A stretch of DNA of 64,000 bases from Legionella jordanis (GTDB taxonomy: Bacteria > Pseudomonadota > Gammaproteobacteria > Legionellales > Legionellaceae), in assembly GCF_900637635.1 (NCBI RefSeq), contig NZ_LR134383.1, forward strand, positions 186,001 to 250,000. Reading direction: 5' to 3'. Positions within the stretch are counted from its first letter, which is position 1, and every line of letters starts with the position of its first letter. The notes under the pieces were generated by a model that was not told the DNA's origin, made no database searches, and saw only the letters and a list, made by a program, of their open reading frames with translations. The position numbers and the translations under genes were made by a program. Positions 21,301 to 29,945 of the stretch are shown in pieces.

Positions 21301-21658
21301 TAGTCGGGTTTATTTTTTTACCACCAACAAACTCAGTGACTGTAATTCCGTATAAGATGTGGTTATATATCCGTTCATTTGCTTTGGTTAATCCTTCATT
21401 TAATGCAGGTGTGCTAATTTCTGCAACAATCGCATCAATCGATTTATCAGAAAGCGGATACTCTTTTCCTGCATATATAAAGCGGCGTTTTCTTAACACA
21501 TCATATAGTGCAGCTTTTAAGACTACCTCATTAGGTTTACCATCACGTAAAGCCAATGCTTGTTCTGGAGATAGGAAAGTCCAACCTAAATTGTTGAGAA
21601 CAACCAACGCAGGTATTTTTGCGCTGTATTCTTCTTGAAAACGAGGTAATTGGGTCAT
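18386..21658 (-). CDS. hsdR: Type I restriction enzyme, R (endonuclease/translocase) subunit
   Basis: 1090 residues, full length. The N-terminal PD-(D/E)xK nuclease has D153 (CPDIVCF) and E167-A-K169 (AVIEAK). The SF2 motor has Walker A at about 344-350 (TTGSGKS), a DEGH box at 451-454, TGTPL as motif III and a QAIARVNR motif VI. It pulls DNA through the HsdMS complex bound at an unmodified site and cuts at a distance. Its ATG overlaps the AlbA_2 stop (ATGA), so translation is coupled. Start, length and motifs look intact. Confidence 0.95.
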   Translation of the reverse strand: MTQLPRFQEEYSAKIPALVVLNNLGWTFLSPEQALALRDGKPNEVVLKAALYDVLRKRRFIYAGKEYPLSDKSIDAIVAEISTPALNEGLTKANERIYNHILYGITVTEFVGGKKINPTITLIDWHDIQNNSFLFTEEYSVLGAGGVQTRCPDIVCFVNGLPLAVIEAKRPDGKKGPTIEEGISQHLRNQRLGEIPQLFAYSQLLLSINGVDGLYGTQGTDAKFWATWRDEDIDENQFNQIKNLALTTQQVDVFFNHRRATDKVWFEKLISQGQLAVTGQDKLLISLLSPQRLLDMTRYFMLFDKKAGKIVARYQQFFGIQRLIERINTPNPGGGREGGVIWHTTGSGKSLTMVFLSRALILHDSLKQCRIVVVTDRVDLERQLSNTFHSGGEFSGKTEFSNAKATSGRRLAEQISKGTERVIFSLIQKFNTAAKLPQCKNLSRDIVVLVDEGHRSQGGENYIRMKQALPNAAFIAFTGTPLLKEDKTTNKFGSIIHAYTMQRAVEDKMVTPLLYEERRPELMVNDRAIDSWFERITEELSDEQRADLKKKYAKKGEIYRSENRIELVALDIAHHFVKNIDEGLKGQIACDSKLSAIRYKKYLDEVGLFESAVVMSPPDTREGNVEVDESKIPEVTKWWKDNVGNQDEREYTRQVIERFANDEDLKIIIVVDKLLTGFDEPRNTVLYIDKQLKEHNLIQAIARVNRLHEKKKFGLLIDYRGILKELDTTITKYQDLASKTQQGYDITDLDGLYHQMSSEYKRLPLLYDALWKIFKEIKNKGDFEQLRQVLIPKIQEVDDNLVDTNLKVREDFYDALSEFANCLKVALQSDSFFDDKSITDAQRTHYKETLKQFTSLRQIAKLDAGEIIIYDKYAELVKKLMDKHVVGVQIKEPVGVYEVGKMGRQERPEEWNEEKTRNETDIIKTRIAKMIEQDLRDDPYAQETFSELLKIAIKEADELFEHPLKQYLLFQEFEHDVLNRKLKEIPADFSDNHHAQAYYGVFKLQLPVSFATLTEQEQKKWIDLAFTVDELINISIAEHSLNQQNTEADIRKKLLPIIFKACKELGFGMEHAKNIIEQIIQIVRVGLISI

Positions 21659-23562
21659 AGTTGCCCCTTATTTTTTAACCACTGCCTTCCTTTCTCTGTG
21701 ATAGCGTAAGCTTGATTTGGATGATTTCGTACCTCTGGATGGGTATACGTTATCAAACCTTCTTCACACATAGGTACAAGTTGTTTCGTTTTTAAAGCAC
21801 TCGCGTTTCTATTAAGAATAGTCGCCATTTGATCGGCAGAATACGAGTGATGTTGGCATAACTTCAAAATGAGGGGCTTTATCTGACGAGACTTAGGAGT
21901 CAATCGATCTATTTCCTCTCTCAAAGCATCAGGTAAGTGACTACTATTTGCATCGAGGTCACTACCATTTCGATTGAGGTCATTACCATTTGCCATGAGG
22001 TTACTATCATTTCTATTGATCTCATCTCTATTTTGATGCTCAGAAGGATGATAGCTAATCAGCAAATGGGTCGGTTTATAATAAGTATTACGTCCACTTC
22101 CACCTTTTTCAATCAAATGGTATTGTTGCCAAAGGCGACCAAGTACTTTACTTGCTGCCAGCGTATCTAGGTCTGTAATCGCTCGCAGCGCACTATTGTC
22201 GATAGCTCCCACCTCTCTAATTAAGACCAACGCTTTGGCTTCATCGGAACTTAAATTCAAGTCTCTAAACTGCTTTAACCAAAGCAACTGCTCTTCATTC
22301 ATCAGTTGATGGAGTAAAAAGGTTGCTTTAAAGTAGTTACTTTGTCTATTCGATAACAATATAGGCTTAGTTAAACCCGCATCGTTTAGTAAACGCTGCA
22401 TCGTGCGAAACCCGGTTCCTTTCGTTTCTGCAAAATCCAAGTCATATAAGACATGAGAAAGGATAGGGTTTCTTAGCTCAGAACCCGTATCATCATATTC
22501 GTCCAAAGACTTCAAAGAATAACCCGCATTTCGGATCTCAAGCCGATTGCTATAGCGCACAACGATTGTTGGCTGGTGGACATGGTAATCTCGATGCATC
22601 ACTGCGTTCACAATCGCCTCGCGAATCACTTTTTGAGGCAAGAAAGGCTGATCAGAACGTTGTAACTGTCCTTCTTCTAAACGAAAATAGCGAGGCATAT
22701 CATCTAAAATCACATTTTCAAGTTTAGGAATAAGGGTTAATAATGGTTCTCGCAGATCAAGAGAGTATTGAAAACGTTGGTCTGGATCTTCTACCCATTC
22801 AGTGCCTGCAACGCGAACATAATCTACACGAACAGCCGGTAATAACCCACGTAAAGAAAGTGTTTTTCCAAATAAGAGTAACCCCGCAATATTGGGGATA
22901 TACTCGGCACCATGTTTTTTAACTACACGCAAAGCACGGAGTAGCTCTAGATCATCAGCTTGTAACTCTTCGGCATTAGGACGAACTTTTGCACGTAGTT
23001 TGCGATACAGAGCGATAGCATTTTCATCTAAATCATCGAGAGTGGTATCCGGTAAAATAATTTGTTCATAGCTGCTGCCAGCCTTTGCTATTAAAATAGG
23101 CTCTAGTTCCTTTTCAGTGCATTCATAATCACCGTTTGCTCCACGTCGCCATACGCCTGTTTTGCGCTTGTTGTGTTTGTCGGGTTTTCCAATAAAACGG
23201 CATGGTTTTGCATTAGGTTCAAGTTCATGTACAAAAATACCAATGACTGATTTGCCATCAAATTTTTCATGCTTACATTCAATGCGGACAGGATGTTCAA
23301 ACTGTGTGCGGCAATTGTTTTGCAGCTCGCCTAATAACTTGTCGATATTATCAACACCACTAACCCAATGTGTGTTATGTTCATCGTTTGGTTCATCAAC
23401 ACCAAGAAGCAGCCAGCCGCCTCCTAAACCGGGTTCGTTTGCAAAAGCACAAATAGTTTGCATCACCGAAGGCCCAATTTCACTGGCGCGTTTAGCTTCA
23501 ATACGTTGATGCTCATCGAGTTCGATGAGTTCGTTTAAAATTAGTTCAACTGTCCATGTCAT
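21655..23562 (-). CDS. AlbA_2 (Schlafen-like) and GHKL-ATPase protein in restriction operon
   Basis: 635 residues from the ATG at 23562. An upstream in-frame ATG at 23649 would overlap the preceding gene by 35 bases and add residues unlike the family. The N-terminal AlbA_2 domain has RIEAKRAS and ICAFANEPGLGGGWLLLGVD. The middle has a GHKL-type ATPase (HATPase_c_4) with KVIREAIVNAVMHRDYHVHQ and TKGTGFRTMQRLL. The C-terminal part is winged-helix-like. Family members are predicted nucleic-acid-binding regulators or defence ATPases. The gene lies between a SIR2-like gene and hsdR, so a role in phage defence or in control of restriction is inferred. The Asn-rich linker at about residues 515-543 is encoded by a tandem repeat. 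Confidence 0.82.
   Translation of the reverse strand: MTWTVELILNELIELDEHQRIEAKRASEIGPSVMQTICAFANEPGLGGGWLLLGVDEPNDEHNTHWVSGVDNIDKLLGELQNNCRTQFEHPVRIECKHEKFDGKSVIGIFVHELEPNAKPCRFIGKPDKHNKRKTGVWRRGANGDYECTEKELEPILIAKAGSSYEQIILPDTTLDDLDENAIALYRKLRAKVRPNAEELQADDLELLRALRVVKKHGAEYIPNIAGLLLFGKTLSLRGLLPAVRVDYVRVAGTEWVEDPDQRFQYSLDLREPLLTLIPKLENVILDDMPRYFRLEEGQLQRSDQPFLPQKVIREAIVNAVMHRDYHVHQPTIVVRYSNRLEIRNAGYSLKSLDEYDDTGSELRNPILSHVLYDLDFAETKGTGFRTMQRLLNDAGLTKPILLSNRQSNYFKATFLLHQLMNEEQLLWLKQFRDLNLSSDEAKALVLIREVGAIDNSALRAITDLDTLAASKVLGRLWQQYHLIEKGGSGRNTYYKPTHLLISYHPSEHQNRDEINRNDSNLMANGNDLNRNGSDLDANSSHLPDALREEIDRLTPKSRQIKPLILKLCQHHSYSADQMATILNRNASALKTKQLVPMCEEGLITYTHPEVRNHPNQAYAITEKGRQWLKNKGQL
21935..22018. 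repeat. Four tandem 21-bp units inside the AlbA_2 gene
   Basis: Four degenerate 21-base units (for example AGGTCACTACCATTTCGATTG on the plus strand, without its last base) encode seven-residue units of the type L-N-R-N-G-S-D on the minus strand. A unit count change keeps the frame, so the linker between the ATPase and the C-terminal domain could vary in length between strains. Confidence 0.7.
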
Positions 23563-23614
23563 GATAGGAGTCTCTTTTGGATAGCAAAGAAAGCGGTCTT
23601 TTGATTGAAAATCA

Positions 23615-24688
23615 TCATGCTCCCCATACATTAGCGGATAATGAGTCATAAAATGCTAAATTTAAGGGATATTTTTTATCTCTTAAAGCAGCTAGTTTAT
23701 TGGCCTGTTGAATAATGTACTTGTTTCCTTGATTGGATGGGTCTCCGTATAATCCTATGTACAATTTAGGGAATTTACCTTTACCTATCTTCTTTAAAAT
23801 GTGATTATCATTTTCAGCAAGGGAGTGTCCATAAATAAAAACACAAGGCTCTTTTTGCTTGCAGTTTGCGATCAAGCTCTTATAGCTATGATAAAGATAT
23901 GCATGATGTTCAATTTTAGCCATTTTTTCTTGGCTGGTACCTTCTGTAACAAACAATGGAAATTCATTGTTTTCAAGTGATTCACGGACTTGATCAATAA
24001 GTCGAACACCACTTCTAAGCCAGGTGTATTTTCTTAACTCATATCCTGCATCAAATAAATGAAGTGCGCCATGTAGATAGTGAACGCGTTGCTGCCCTGA
24101 GTTAGAGTGACCTTGCCAAATGACATATGAAGTATCAAATTCATCTTCAACATTTCCAAAACCATCATTTTTGTTTATTTTGTTTGCTGCTTCATCAATA
24201 AAATCACTGGAGTGCATTAGAACCCAATAAAGAAGTAAGTCATAATTAAGTGTATAAACTTGTCCAGAGGTTCCTTCTCCAAGGAAATAATTAATAAATT
24301 TCTTACAGTGCAGATATTTCGTTTCTGAAATGTCAGATGGAATCTTCGGGTGATTTTCTGAAATAGTCTGAATTAACACTTCCTTTAAACAAGCAATATG
24401 TGCTTCTATTTTTTTTATGAATGCTTGATGATTTGGTAGATAAATAGGTAATAGATTAATGCCATTAGTGAGCGCTTTAAGAATGATTTCAAAATCTTGT
24501 GTATTAAAAGCTTCAAAAGCCTGTTTTAATTCTGGTGTATTAGAAAAGTCCGCTTTGTTATATAAAGAGTAATAATGAAAAATATCAGGGAAACAGCCTA
24601 TACTGAATCCATTTCCTAGAATTAAATGTCGTTTAGAATAGTTTTGAGAATCAATGATAGCGTCTTCAAAGGAAAGTAAGTTAAGCAT
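23615..24688 (-). CDS. SIR2-like DUF4917 protein in restriction operon
   Basis: 357 residues. Signatures fit a SIR2-type nucleotide-binding fold: LILGNGFSIG at residues 22-31, VYTLNYDLLLYWVL in mid-protein, VHYLHGALHLF with the candidate catalytic His, and FIYGHSLAENDNHIL near the C-terminus. DUF4917 proteins belong to the SIR2-like group. Several SIR2 proteins in phage-defence systems destroy NAD+, so an abortive-infection effector is a reasonable inference. It is inserted between hsdS and the AlbA_2 gene with an 8-base overlap to hsdS, which places it in the same operon. Confidence 0.75.
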   Translation of the reverse strand: MLNLLSFEDAIIDSQNYSKRHLILGNGFSIGCFPDIFHYYSLYNKADFSNTPELKQAFEAFNTQDFEIILKALTNGINLLPIYLPNHQAFIKKIEAHIACLKEVLIQTISENHPKIPSDISETKYLHCKKFINYFLGEGTSGQVYTLNYDLLLYWVLMHSSDFIDEAANKINKNDGFGNVEDEFDTSYVIWQGHSNSGQQRVHYLHGALHLFDAGYELRKYTWLRSGVRLIDQVRESLENNEFPLFVTEGTSQEKMAKIEHHAYLYHSYKSLIANCKQKEPCVFIYGHSLAENDNHILKKIGKGKFPKLYIGLYGDPSNQGNKYIIQQANKLAALRDKKYPLNLAFYDSLSANVWGA

Positions 24689-25910
24689 TATTTATCTCCG
24701 TTACTTTAACCCGTTTTTTCCCTGTTAAAAGTTGCTGCATTAATGCTCTTTTCTCTTGTTTCACAAAGTCGAGTTTTTTCCGCAATGCTTCGATCTCACT
24801 GTCTGCGACGGAAAGTGCCGAGGTGATTTTTTGTTGCTCATTCACCGAGGGGAGTTTGAATTTGATTTTCATCAATCTAGTAGGGGAAAGATTATAACGA
24901 GTTGCTCCTTGTGCAAGAGCTGATATGTCTTTACGAATTTTTGCGCTTCTCAGAAAGAACTGAGCAAAAGAAGGGAGCAGATGCTTAAAATCATATAACC
25001 TAAAACCAAAGCAAAAGGAATTCAGGTATGTTTCATTTAAAGTATCTAAAAGAACAGAGGACATGCCAACTTCATGTGGAGTTTCAGATGAAGTTGTAAA
25101 AAAAATATCTCCATATTTTACTTGGTTCTGTCTTTCACCCGATTCAATGTTAACCAGCTCTAACTTTGTAACCTCTATTTTTGAGTTATTAAATATATTT
25201 ACATAGGGTATATAAGGTTTACCTTGTTTAAAATCGTCTTTTGATTTCCCTGATAATCCATTATAAGTAGTTCCCAATTGTTGCAAAGAATATTCATCCC
25301 AATCATCATTAAACCCCAAAAATCGCTTTTTACCTGTAAGCAACTGCTGCATTAACGCTTTTTTCTGTTGTTCGCTATTAGCTAATAATTTTTCGGTGGC
25401 GGTGATGGCTTTGTCCCATGTTGATAGGATTTGGGCTATTTCTTTTTGTTCTGGTAATGGAGGCACGGGAACTTGAATTGATTTAACAATTCCAGCGCTA
25501 AGATTTTCTTGCCCTCCACTGTTAGACATGTCTCTTATATGCTCATAACGGCTGATCAGAAATTGAAAGTAGTAATCTACATCGTATTCATTATTCAACA
25601 TTATGGCAGCACAGGCTTGGTTTGTTGTTGCTTCTATACCAAGTTTTGCAACTTGCCCTCTAGTTTTTCCTTGCCCATACATGGCCATAAGAATTGTATT
25701 AACTGGAAAAAGTTTTGCCGATGAATTTGCGAGGCCTGCTTCTGTTATTTTTTCAGATGTATTAAAAATCGTTCCAAACTGAACTTCAGCAGTAGTTACC
25801 CAAGGGATATCGCCGCCCCAATAATTTTCATTCATTCTGCTAGGAGTACCGCCGGACGCAACGTTTGAGATTTCTCCAATAGTACTTAGCCTCCATGTCT
25901 CAGGAACCAT
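24681..25910 (-). CDS. hsdS: Type I restriction enzyme, S (specificity) subunit
   Basis: 409 residues from the ATG at 25910, with GGAG 7 bases upstream and inside the end of hsdM. It has two target-recognition domains, each ending in a conserved helical spacer. The motif ALMQQLLTGKKR occurs at the end of both halves (about residues 185-196 and 390-401), giving the usual circular pseudo-repeat. The two recognition domains define the two halves of the DNA target, which cannot be predicted here. Together with HsdM it forms the methyltransferase. Confidence 0.93.
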   Translation of the reverse strand: MVPETWRLSTIGEISNVASGGTPSRMNENYWGGDIPWVTTAEVQFGTIFNTSEKITEAGLANSSAKLFPVNTILMAMYGQGKTRGQVAKLGIEATTNQACAAIMLNNEYDVDYYFQFLISRYEHIRDMSNSGGQENLSAGIVKSIQVPVPPLPEQKEIAQILSTWDKAITATEKLLANSEQQKKALMQQLLTGKKRFLGFNDDWDEYSLQQLGTTYNGLSGKSKDDFKQGKPYIPYVNIFNNSKIEVTKLELVNIESGERQNQVKYGDIFFTTSSETPHEVGMSSVLLDTLNETYLNSFCFGFRLYDFKHLLPSFAQFFLRSAKIRKDISALAQGATRYNLSPTRLMKIKFKLPSVNEQQKITSALSVADSEIEALRKKLDFVKQEKRALMQQLLTGKKRVKVTEINNA

Positions 25911-27501
25911 AACCAAGCTCCTTCAAATAAGCTTCCATTTGAAGCTCCAGATCAGCCAGTTCACTTTTTAGTAATAAGCGTTCAGCTCTAACTGCCATCA
26001 AGTCAATTTCTTCTTCCTCCTCAAAGGTATCAACATAACGAGGAATATTCAGGTTGTAATCATTTTCTTTTATTTCATCGAGTTTTGCGAGATAGGCATA
26101 TTTATCAACAGATTGTCGTTGTTTGTAGGTTTCAATGATTTTATCAATATTGGTTTGAGACAATTGGTTTTGGTTTTTACCTGATTTAAATTCTTTCGAC
26201 GCATCAATAAAAAGCACTTTATCATCTGATTTTTGTTTTTTGAAAATAAGTATGGCCGCAGGTATGCCGGTACCATAAAAGAGTTTTTCAGGTAGGCCAA
26301 TCACCGTATCAAGTAAATTTTCTTCAATTAATCTTTGCCTGATTTTTCCTTCGCTAGAACCTCTAAATAAAACGCCATGAGGTACAACTACACCCATACG
26401 ACCTGTTTTAGGTTTAAGTGTTTCAATCATATGTAATATAAATGCATAATCACCTTTGGTTTTAGGCGGTATACCTCGGCGAAAGCGGCCAAAATGATCA
26501 TTTTCAGCTTCTTCATGACCCCATTTATCCAAAGAGAAGGGTGGATTAGCTGTGACGATATCAAAGAGCATCAAATGTCCTTTACTATCCAACAGCTTTG
26601 GATTTCTAATGGTATCTCCCCATTCGATTTTGTGATTATCCTCACCATGCAAGAACATATTCATCTTTGCGAGCGACCATGTCGAGCCTATAGCTTCTTG
26701 TCCAAAGAGTGCATAATTTTTTTGGTGATGGTTTTCTCTAATCAGTCGACCACATTTCATCAATAAAGAGCCAGACCCACAAGCAGGATCACATATATTG
26801 TCACCGGGTTGGGGATCAAGTAATGTTGCCATCAAGCTAGATACTTCGGGAGGAGTATAGAATTCTCCAGCTTTTTGCCCACCACTTGCTGCAAAGTGTT
26901 TGATAAGATACTCGTAAGCATTGCCAATAATATCTAGACCTGCGACACGAGAGGGTCTTAGGTTAAGCTCAGGTTTGGCAAAATCTTCCAACAAATGCCT
27001 TAATATAGTGTTCTTCTGCTTCTCTTCACCGAGCTTATCGGTATTAAAACTGATATCTTGGAAAACACTTTTAGCGTTATCGTGTAGTTTGGTACCATTT
27101 GCTTCTTCTATAGCATGTAAGCACAGGTCAATCCGTTCACCATTTCCAGGTTCATGGCGACGTTCCCAAAGGTTTTTAAACGTTGCTTGAAATTGATCTC
27201 TAACAGAGCCATCTTCATTTTTAAGAATAATTTCAGGAATCACAAAACGCTCATTTTTCATCATTTCATGAATTAATTCCGGCTCATCACCATATTGTTT
27301 TTGATATTCGTCAAAATGATCTTGCCAGACATCTGATATATATTTGAGAAAGAGCATGGTAAGAATAAAATCTTTATAGGTATCAGCACTGATCGTTCCC
27401 CGAAAAGTATCACACGCTGCCATCAGCGCTTTGTTGATAGCGTCTTGATTAACAGGATCGGCATGGATGGGTATAGTGTTTAACGCATGGCTATTTAGCA
27501 T
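25900..27501 (-). CDS. hsdM: Type I restriction enzyme, M (adenine methyltransferase) subunit
   Basis: 533 residues. The N-terminal HsdM_N helical domain has FRGTISADTYKDFILTMLFL. The N6-adenine methyltransferase core has the SAM motif DPACGSGS at 238-245 and the catalytic NPPF at 319-322. C-terminal helices bind HsdS. It overlaps the next hsdS by about 11 bases and the preceding short specificity gene by 7 bases. All residues expected for activity are visible. Confidence 0.95.
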   Translation of the reverse strand: MLNSHALNTIPIHADPVNQDAINKALMAACDTFRGTISADTYKDFILTMLFLKYISDVWQDHFDEYQKQYGDEPELIHEMMKNERFVIPEIILKNEDGSVRDQFQATFKNLWERRHEPGNGERIDLCLHAIEEANGTKLHDNAKSVFQDISFNTDKLGEEKQKNTILRHLLEDFAKPELNLRPSRVAGLDIIGNAYEYLIKHFAASGGQKAGEFYTPPEVSSLMATLLDPQPGDNICDPACGSGSLLMKCGRLIRENHHQKNYALFGQEAIGSTWSLAKMNMFLHGEDNHKIEWGDTIRNPKLLDSKGHLMLFDIVTANPPFSLDKWGHEEAENDHFGRFRRGIPPKTKGDYAFILHMIETLKPKTGRMGVVVPHGVLFRGSSEGKIRQRLIEENLLDTVIGLPEKLFYGTGIPAAILIFKKQKSDDKVLFIDASKEFKSGKNQNQLSQTNIDKIIETYKQRQSVDKYAYLAKLDEIKENDYNLNIPRYVDTFEEEEEIDLMAVRAERLLLKSELADLELQMEAYLKELGYGS

Positions 27502-28196
27502 GATGTAACTTCCTCTTGATTCAATTGGGTTTGGCTGATTTCATTAAGCAGTGTTTGCATAAGTAACTCACCATTAGCGATTATTTTGTGTGCTAACTGT
27601 TTTTCTTTGCTAATGGTTGTAGCTAATTCCATAATAGTTTTTTGTTGCTTCAATGTAGGTAAAATAATTGGAGTGGCTTCTAATACCTGTTTACGAATAC
27701 TTGGCGTTGTACTACCCTCAGCATTACTGAGAAAATAGCGCTGTGCGATAGTTTGATTTAAAAACCAAGCTATATATTCTGGAAGAACATCAGGAACATT
27801 TAAACGAATTACAAAGAATTGAGGTGCTGCAATCGCAAGACGCTCTTTTAGCTCAGCATTTATTAATGCGGCGTAATTACGCTGGCCACGTGCTGCGAAT
27901 AAAATATCCCCAAACTGAAGTGATACCTGAGATTGGCGGCTAGGTAATATAGTCTCTATTACTGTGCTCCAGTTTACATTATATGTTTCATTAATGTCTT
28001 TCATTTGAACACAATAAACGCCTGAGTTTTTAAGTTCAGGAATTTTTCCGCGAAATGAGTAGCCTGCGCTAATTGTTGATATGTTTATCAGATCCAAAAT
28101 ATTAGCATCCTTTGTAATGATGTTAATAATTATTGAGTACAAAGCAAATTTTGTCAATTTATTTTGCATCAATGACAAGGATGTAATAATATTCAT
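27495..28196 (-). CDS. Short second specificity subunit, single recognition domain
   Basis: About 233 residues from the ATG at 28196; a longer frame to 28292 would cross the promoter and start of the divergent FRG gene. It has one HsdS-type target-recognition domain (ISAGYSFRGKIPELKNSGVY, FGDILFAARGQ, YIAWFLNQ) followed by one helical spacer ending in LLMQTLLNEISQTQLNQEE. It is half the size of a full HsdS and lies directly upstream of hsdM with a 7-base overlap. Half-subunits can dimerise to recognise a palindromic target, or this may be a remnant. It lacks the repeat LLTGKKR of its full-size neighbour. Confidence 0.75.
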   Translation of the reverse strand: MNIITSLSLMQNKLTKFALYSIIINIITKDANILDLINISTISAGYSFRGKIPELKNSGVYCVQMKDINETYNVNWSTVIETILPSRQSQVSLQFGDILFAARGQRNYAALINAELKERLAIAAPQFFVIRLNVPDVLPEYIAWFLNQTIAQRYFLSNAEGSTTPSIRKQVLEATPIILPTLKQQKTIMELATTISKEKQLAHKIIANGELLMQTLLNEISQTQLNQEEVTSC

Positions 28197-28217
28197 CTTT
28201 AAAAAGGAGTTCACTTT

Positions 28218-29189
28218 ATGACAACAGGCATCCGCACTATAATCTCTACGCTGGAACAATTGTCTTTGGAAGGGTATGTTTTCAGAGGACATGAAGATTT
28301 TAGGTATCAGTTAACACCCAGTGCTTTTAGAGAGCATTCGATTGCTAAAATGAAGATAGACTTTAATATTCCCCCAACGCTCCTTGGTGAATAGTTCAAT
28401 AGTAAAGAAATTAAAAAAACTATAGCATCATGGTATTCTTCCAATCCTATTCATTCGCAACATCCAGCAATATACTTATTAAAAGAATGGTGCCTTTATA
28501 TAATGCGCTACAACCATTCTCTCCATCTTTTTGTTAAAAATAATCCCAATAACGTCTCTAAACAGGATGCTGCTAGTTTTTTATTACGTGACGCTGAGTA
28601 TTGGAGGCAGGAAACAACTTTTCAACAGATGTTCGAAAGATACCTCCCAACCATTATTAACCGTCACAGTTTAAAGGATGGTGCGCTCATTCAGCAAGCT
28701 AATCCCTATGAAGATCTGGCTGCTGTAGACGAGACATTGCCACAACATTACGGGATCCCAACTGCAGCATTAGATTGGTTATATAATTTTCATGTGGCTA
28801 TTCATTTTGCTTTAGGAAATGAATCTAAGCAAAACTCCAAATTTCTTGCTTTATACGCTTTTAAAATCCTTGATCCTCAGTCGCCAATTAAAATGCTTGA
28901 TAGAAATATACACACAGAAAACATTAGAGCGGAAAGACAAGAGGGTACTTTCAGCTATTATAGCCATCCGTGTTCTTTCTTTTTGCAAAACGGAGCTTTC
29001 CCATCATTAAATTATTTTAGTCAACGCTATAAAAATCGATTGGACACCTGTAGATTTGAACTTAAGGAGTTTTTGATTGAACGAACAGAAAGCAACTTAT
29101 GCTACCTCAAGGGGCTACTGAAAGAGAAGGGGATGAATAAGAAGTATCTTTTTCCTGATGTGATCGAGCAAGCTGAATTCACCTCTTAA
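28218..29189 (+). pseudogene. FRG-domain protein interrupted by one amber codon
   Basis: The ATG at 28218 has a strong ribosome site (AAAAAGGAG) and opens a frame of 324 codons with a single in-frame TAG at 28392-28394 (codon 59). Upstream residues include YVFRGHEDFRYQLTPSAFR, the F-R-G block that names the domain. Downstream residues include LPQHYGIPTAALDWLYNFHV, the second block. FRG-domain proteins are frequent in defence and toxin-antitoxin neighbourhoods, and their activity is not settled. It is divergent from the restriction operon. No other lesion is seen, so the loss is recent, or the codon is suppressed or an error. Confidence 0.8.
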
Positions 29190-29190
29190 T

Positions 29191-29204
29191 TAGCGGCACC
29201 AAAA
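29191..29204. repeat. End-specific direct repeat, right copy
   Basis: TAGCGGCACCAAAA matches 11097-11110 exactly and is followed by a further CGGCACCA. It lies 134 bases inside the right att core. See the left copy for interpretation as integrase arm sites. Confidence 0.5.
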
Positions 29205-29338
29205 CGGCACCATCTGAGGACAATTACAGACGATGAAAGACAACTTAATATGTTTTGGAGAAAGAACGATAGCCCAGAACTGACATGGTTTTTCATGGTC
29301 TTTGATAGTTTTTCATGAAAAACTAAAAATTAATGGTA

Positions 29339-29370
29339 GCGGGTTCGATTCCCGCCGCCCCACCAATTAA
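29339..29370. other. Right attachment site (attR), partial ssrA 3' end
   Basis: GCGGGTTCGATTCCCGCCGC, then CCCACCAATTAA, repeats the T-arm and 3' end of ssrA at 11024-11057 with a one-base deletion. No tmRNA body precedes it, so it is the duplicated attachment half, marking the right border of an island of about 18.3 kb. Confidence 0.85.
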
Positions 29371-29439
29371 TTTGTTAAAAAGAAAAACACCCATATCCTG
29401 GCACCAGAACATCACAACAGCACCATTTTTGCCTAATGA

Positions 29440-29800
29440 CACTCCAGCTATAGACTGGACAATACCAAGCTTGAGATGAGCTGTCCGTTCCATACTTAGG
29501 TTAAATCACCCTCTCGAAGTGACTTACTTGATACCCACCAAATGTTTCCACCCTAAAATCATGGAAGAATAAATGGGTGAGTTTAATATCTGTTGCGCTA
29601 GTGAATTTCTGCTTATTTTAAGATATGCATCCATAGGTTAGGGCAAATTGTTGTGAGCTTTCCCCTGGCTTATTGGTTTTTCGGACATAAAATACTGGCG
29701 TAAACGTGTATGGTTGTTGTTTCAATGCCTTTGTTAATAAGGAGCATTTTAACCCCCTGTTTCCTTGTACAAAATGGTTAACTCAATATAAAAACTTGTT
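29440..29800 (-). pseudogene. Older tyrosine-integrase relic beyond attR
   Basis: Minus-strand translation has KMLLINKGIETTTIHVYAS, then NLWMHILK with stops nearby. These line up with the VMLLPPALDALEQQKQYTFV and QWMHILKRAGIRYRNTYQP parts of the integrase relic inside attL. It has more stops and less similarity, so it decayed earlier. It indicates that ssrA was used by more than one related element. The remaining sequence to 29945 shows no gene and must hold the promoter of the next gene. Confidence 0.5.
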
Positions 29801-29945
29801 TTACCACCCCGCATTTTTCCAGGCGCCCCGTTTAAAGTAAAACTAATTTCAATAGTTGGTTCATTTTTCTTCAGTCATTTAAATATTGGCTATATTAGTT
29901 TAATCTTGGGCCAAAGTGCTTGTTGATTTCCTTAAGAGTTATTCG

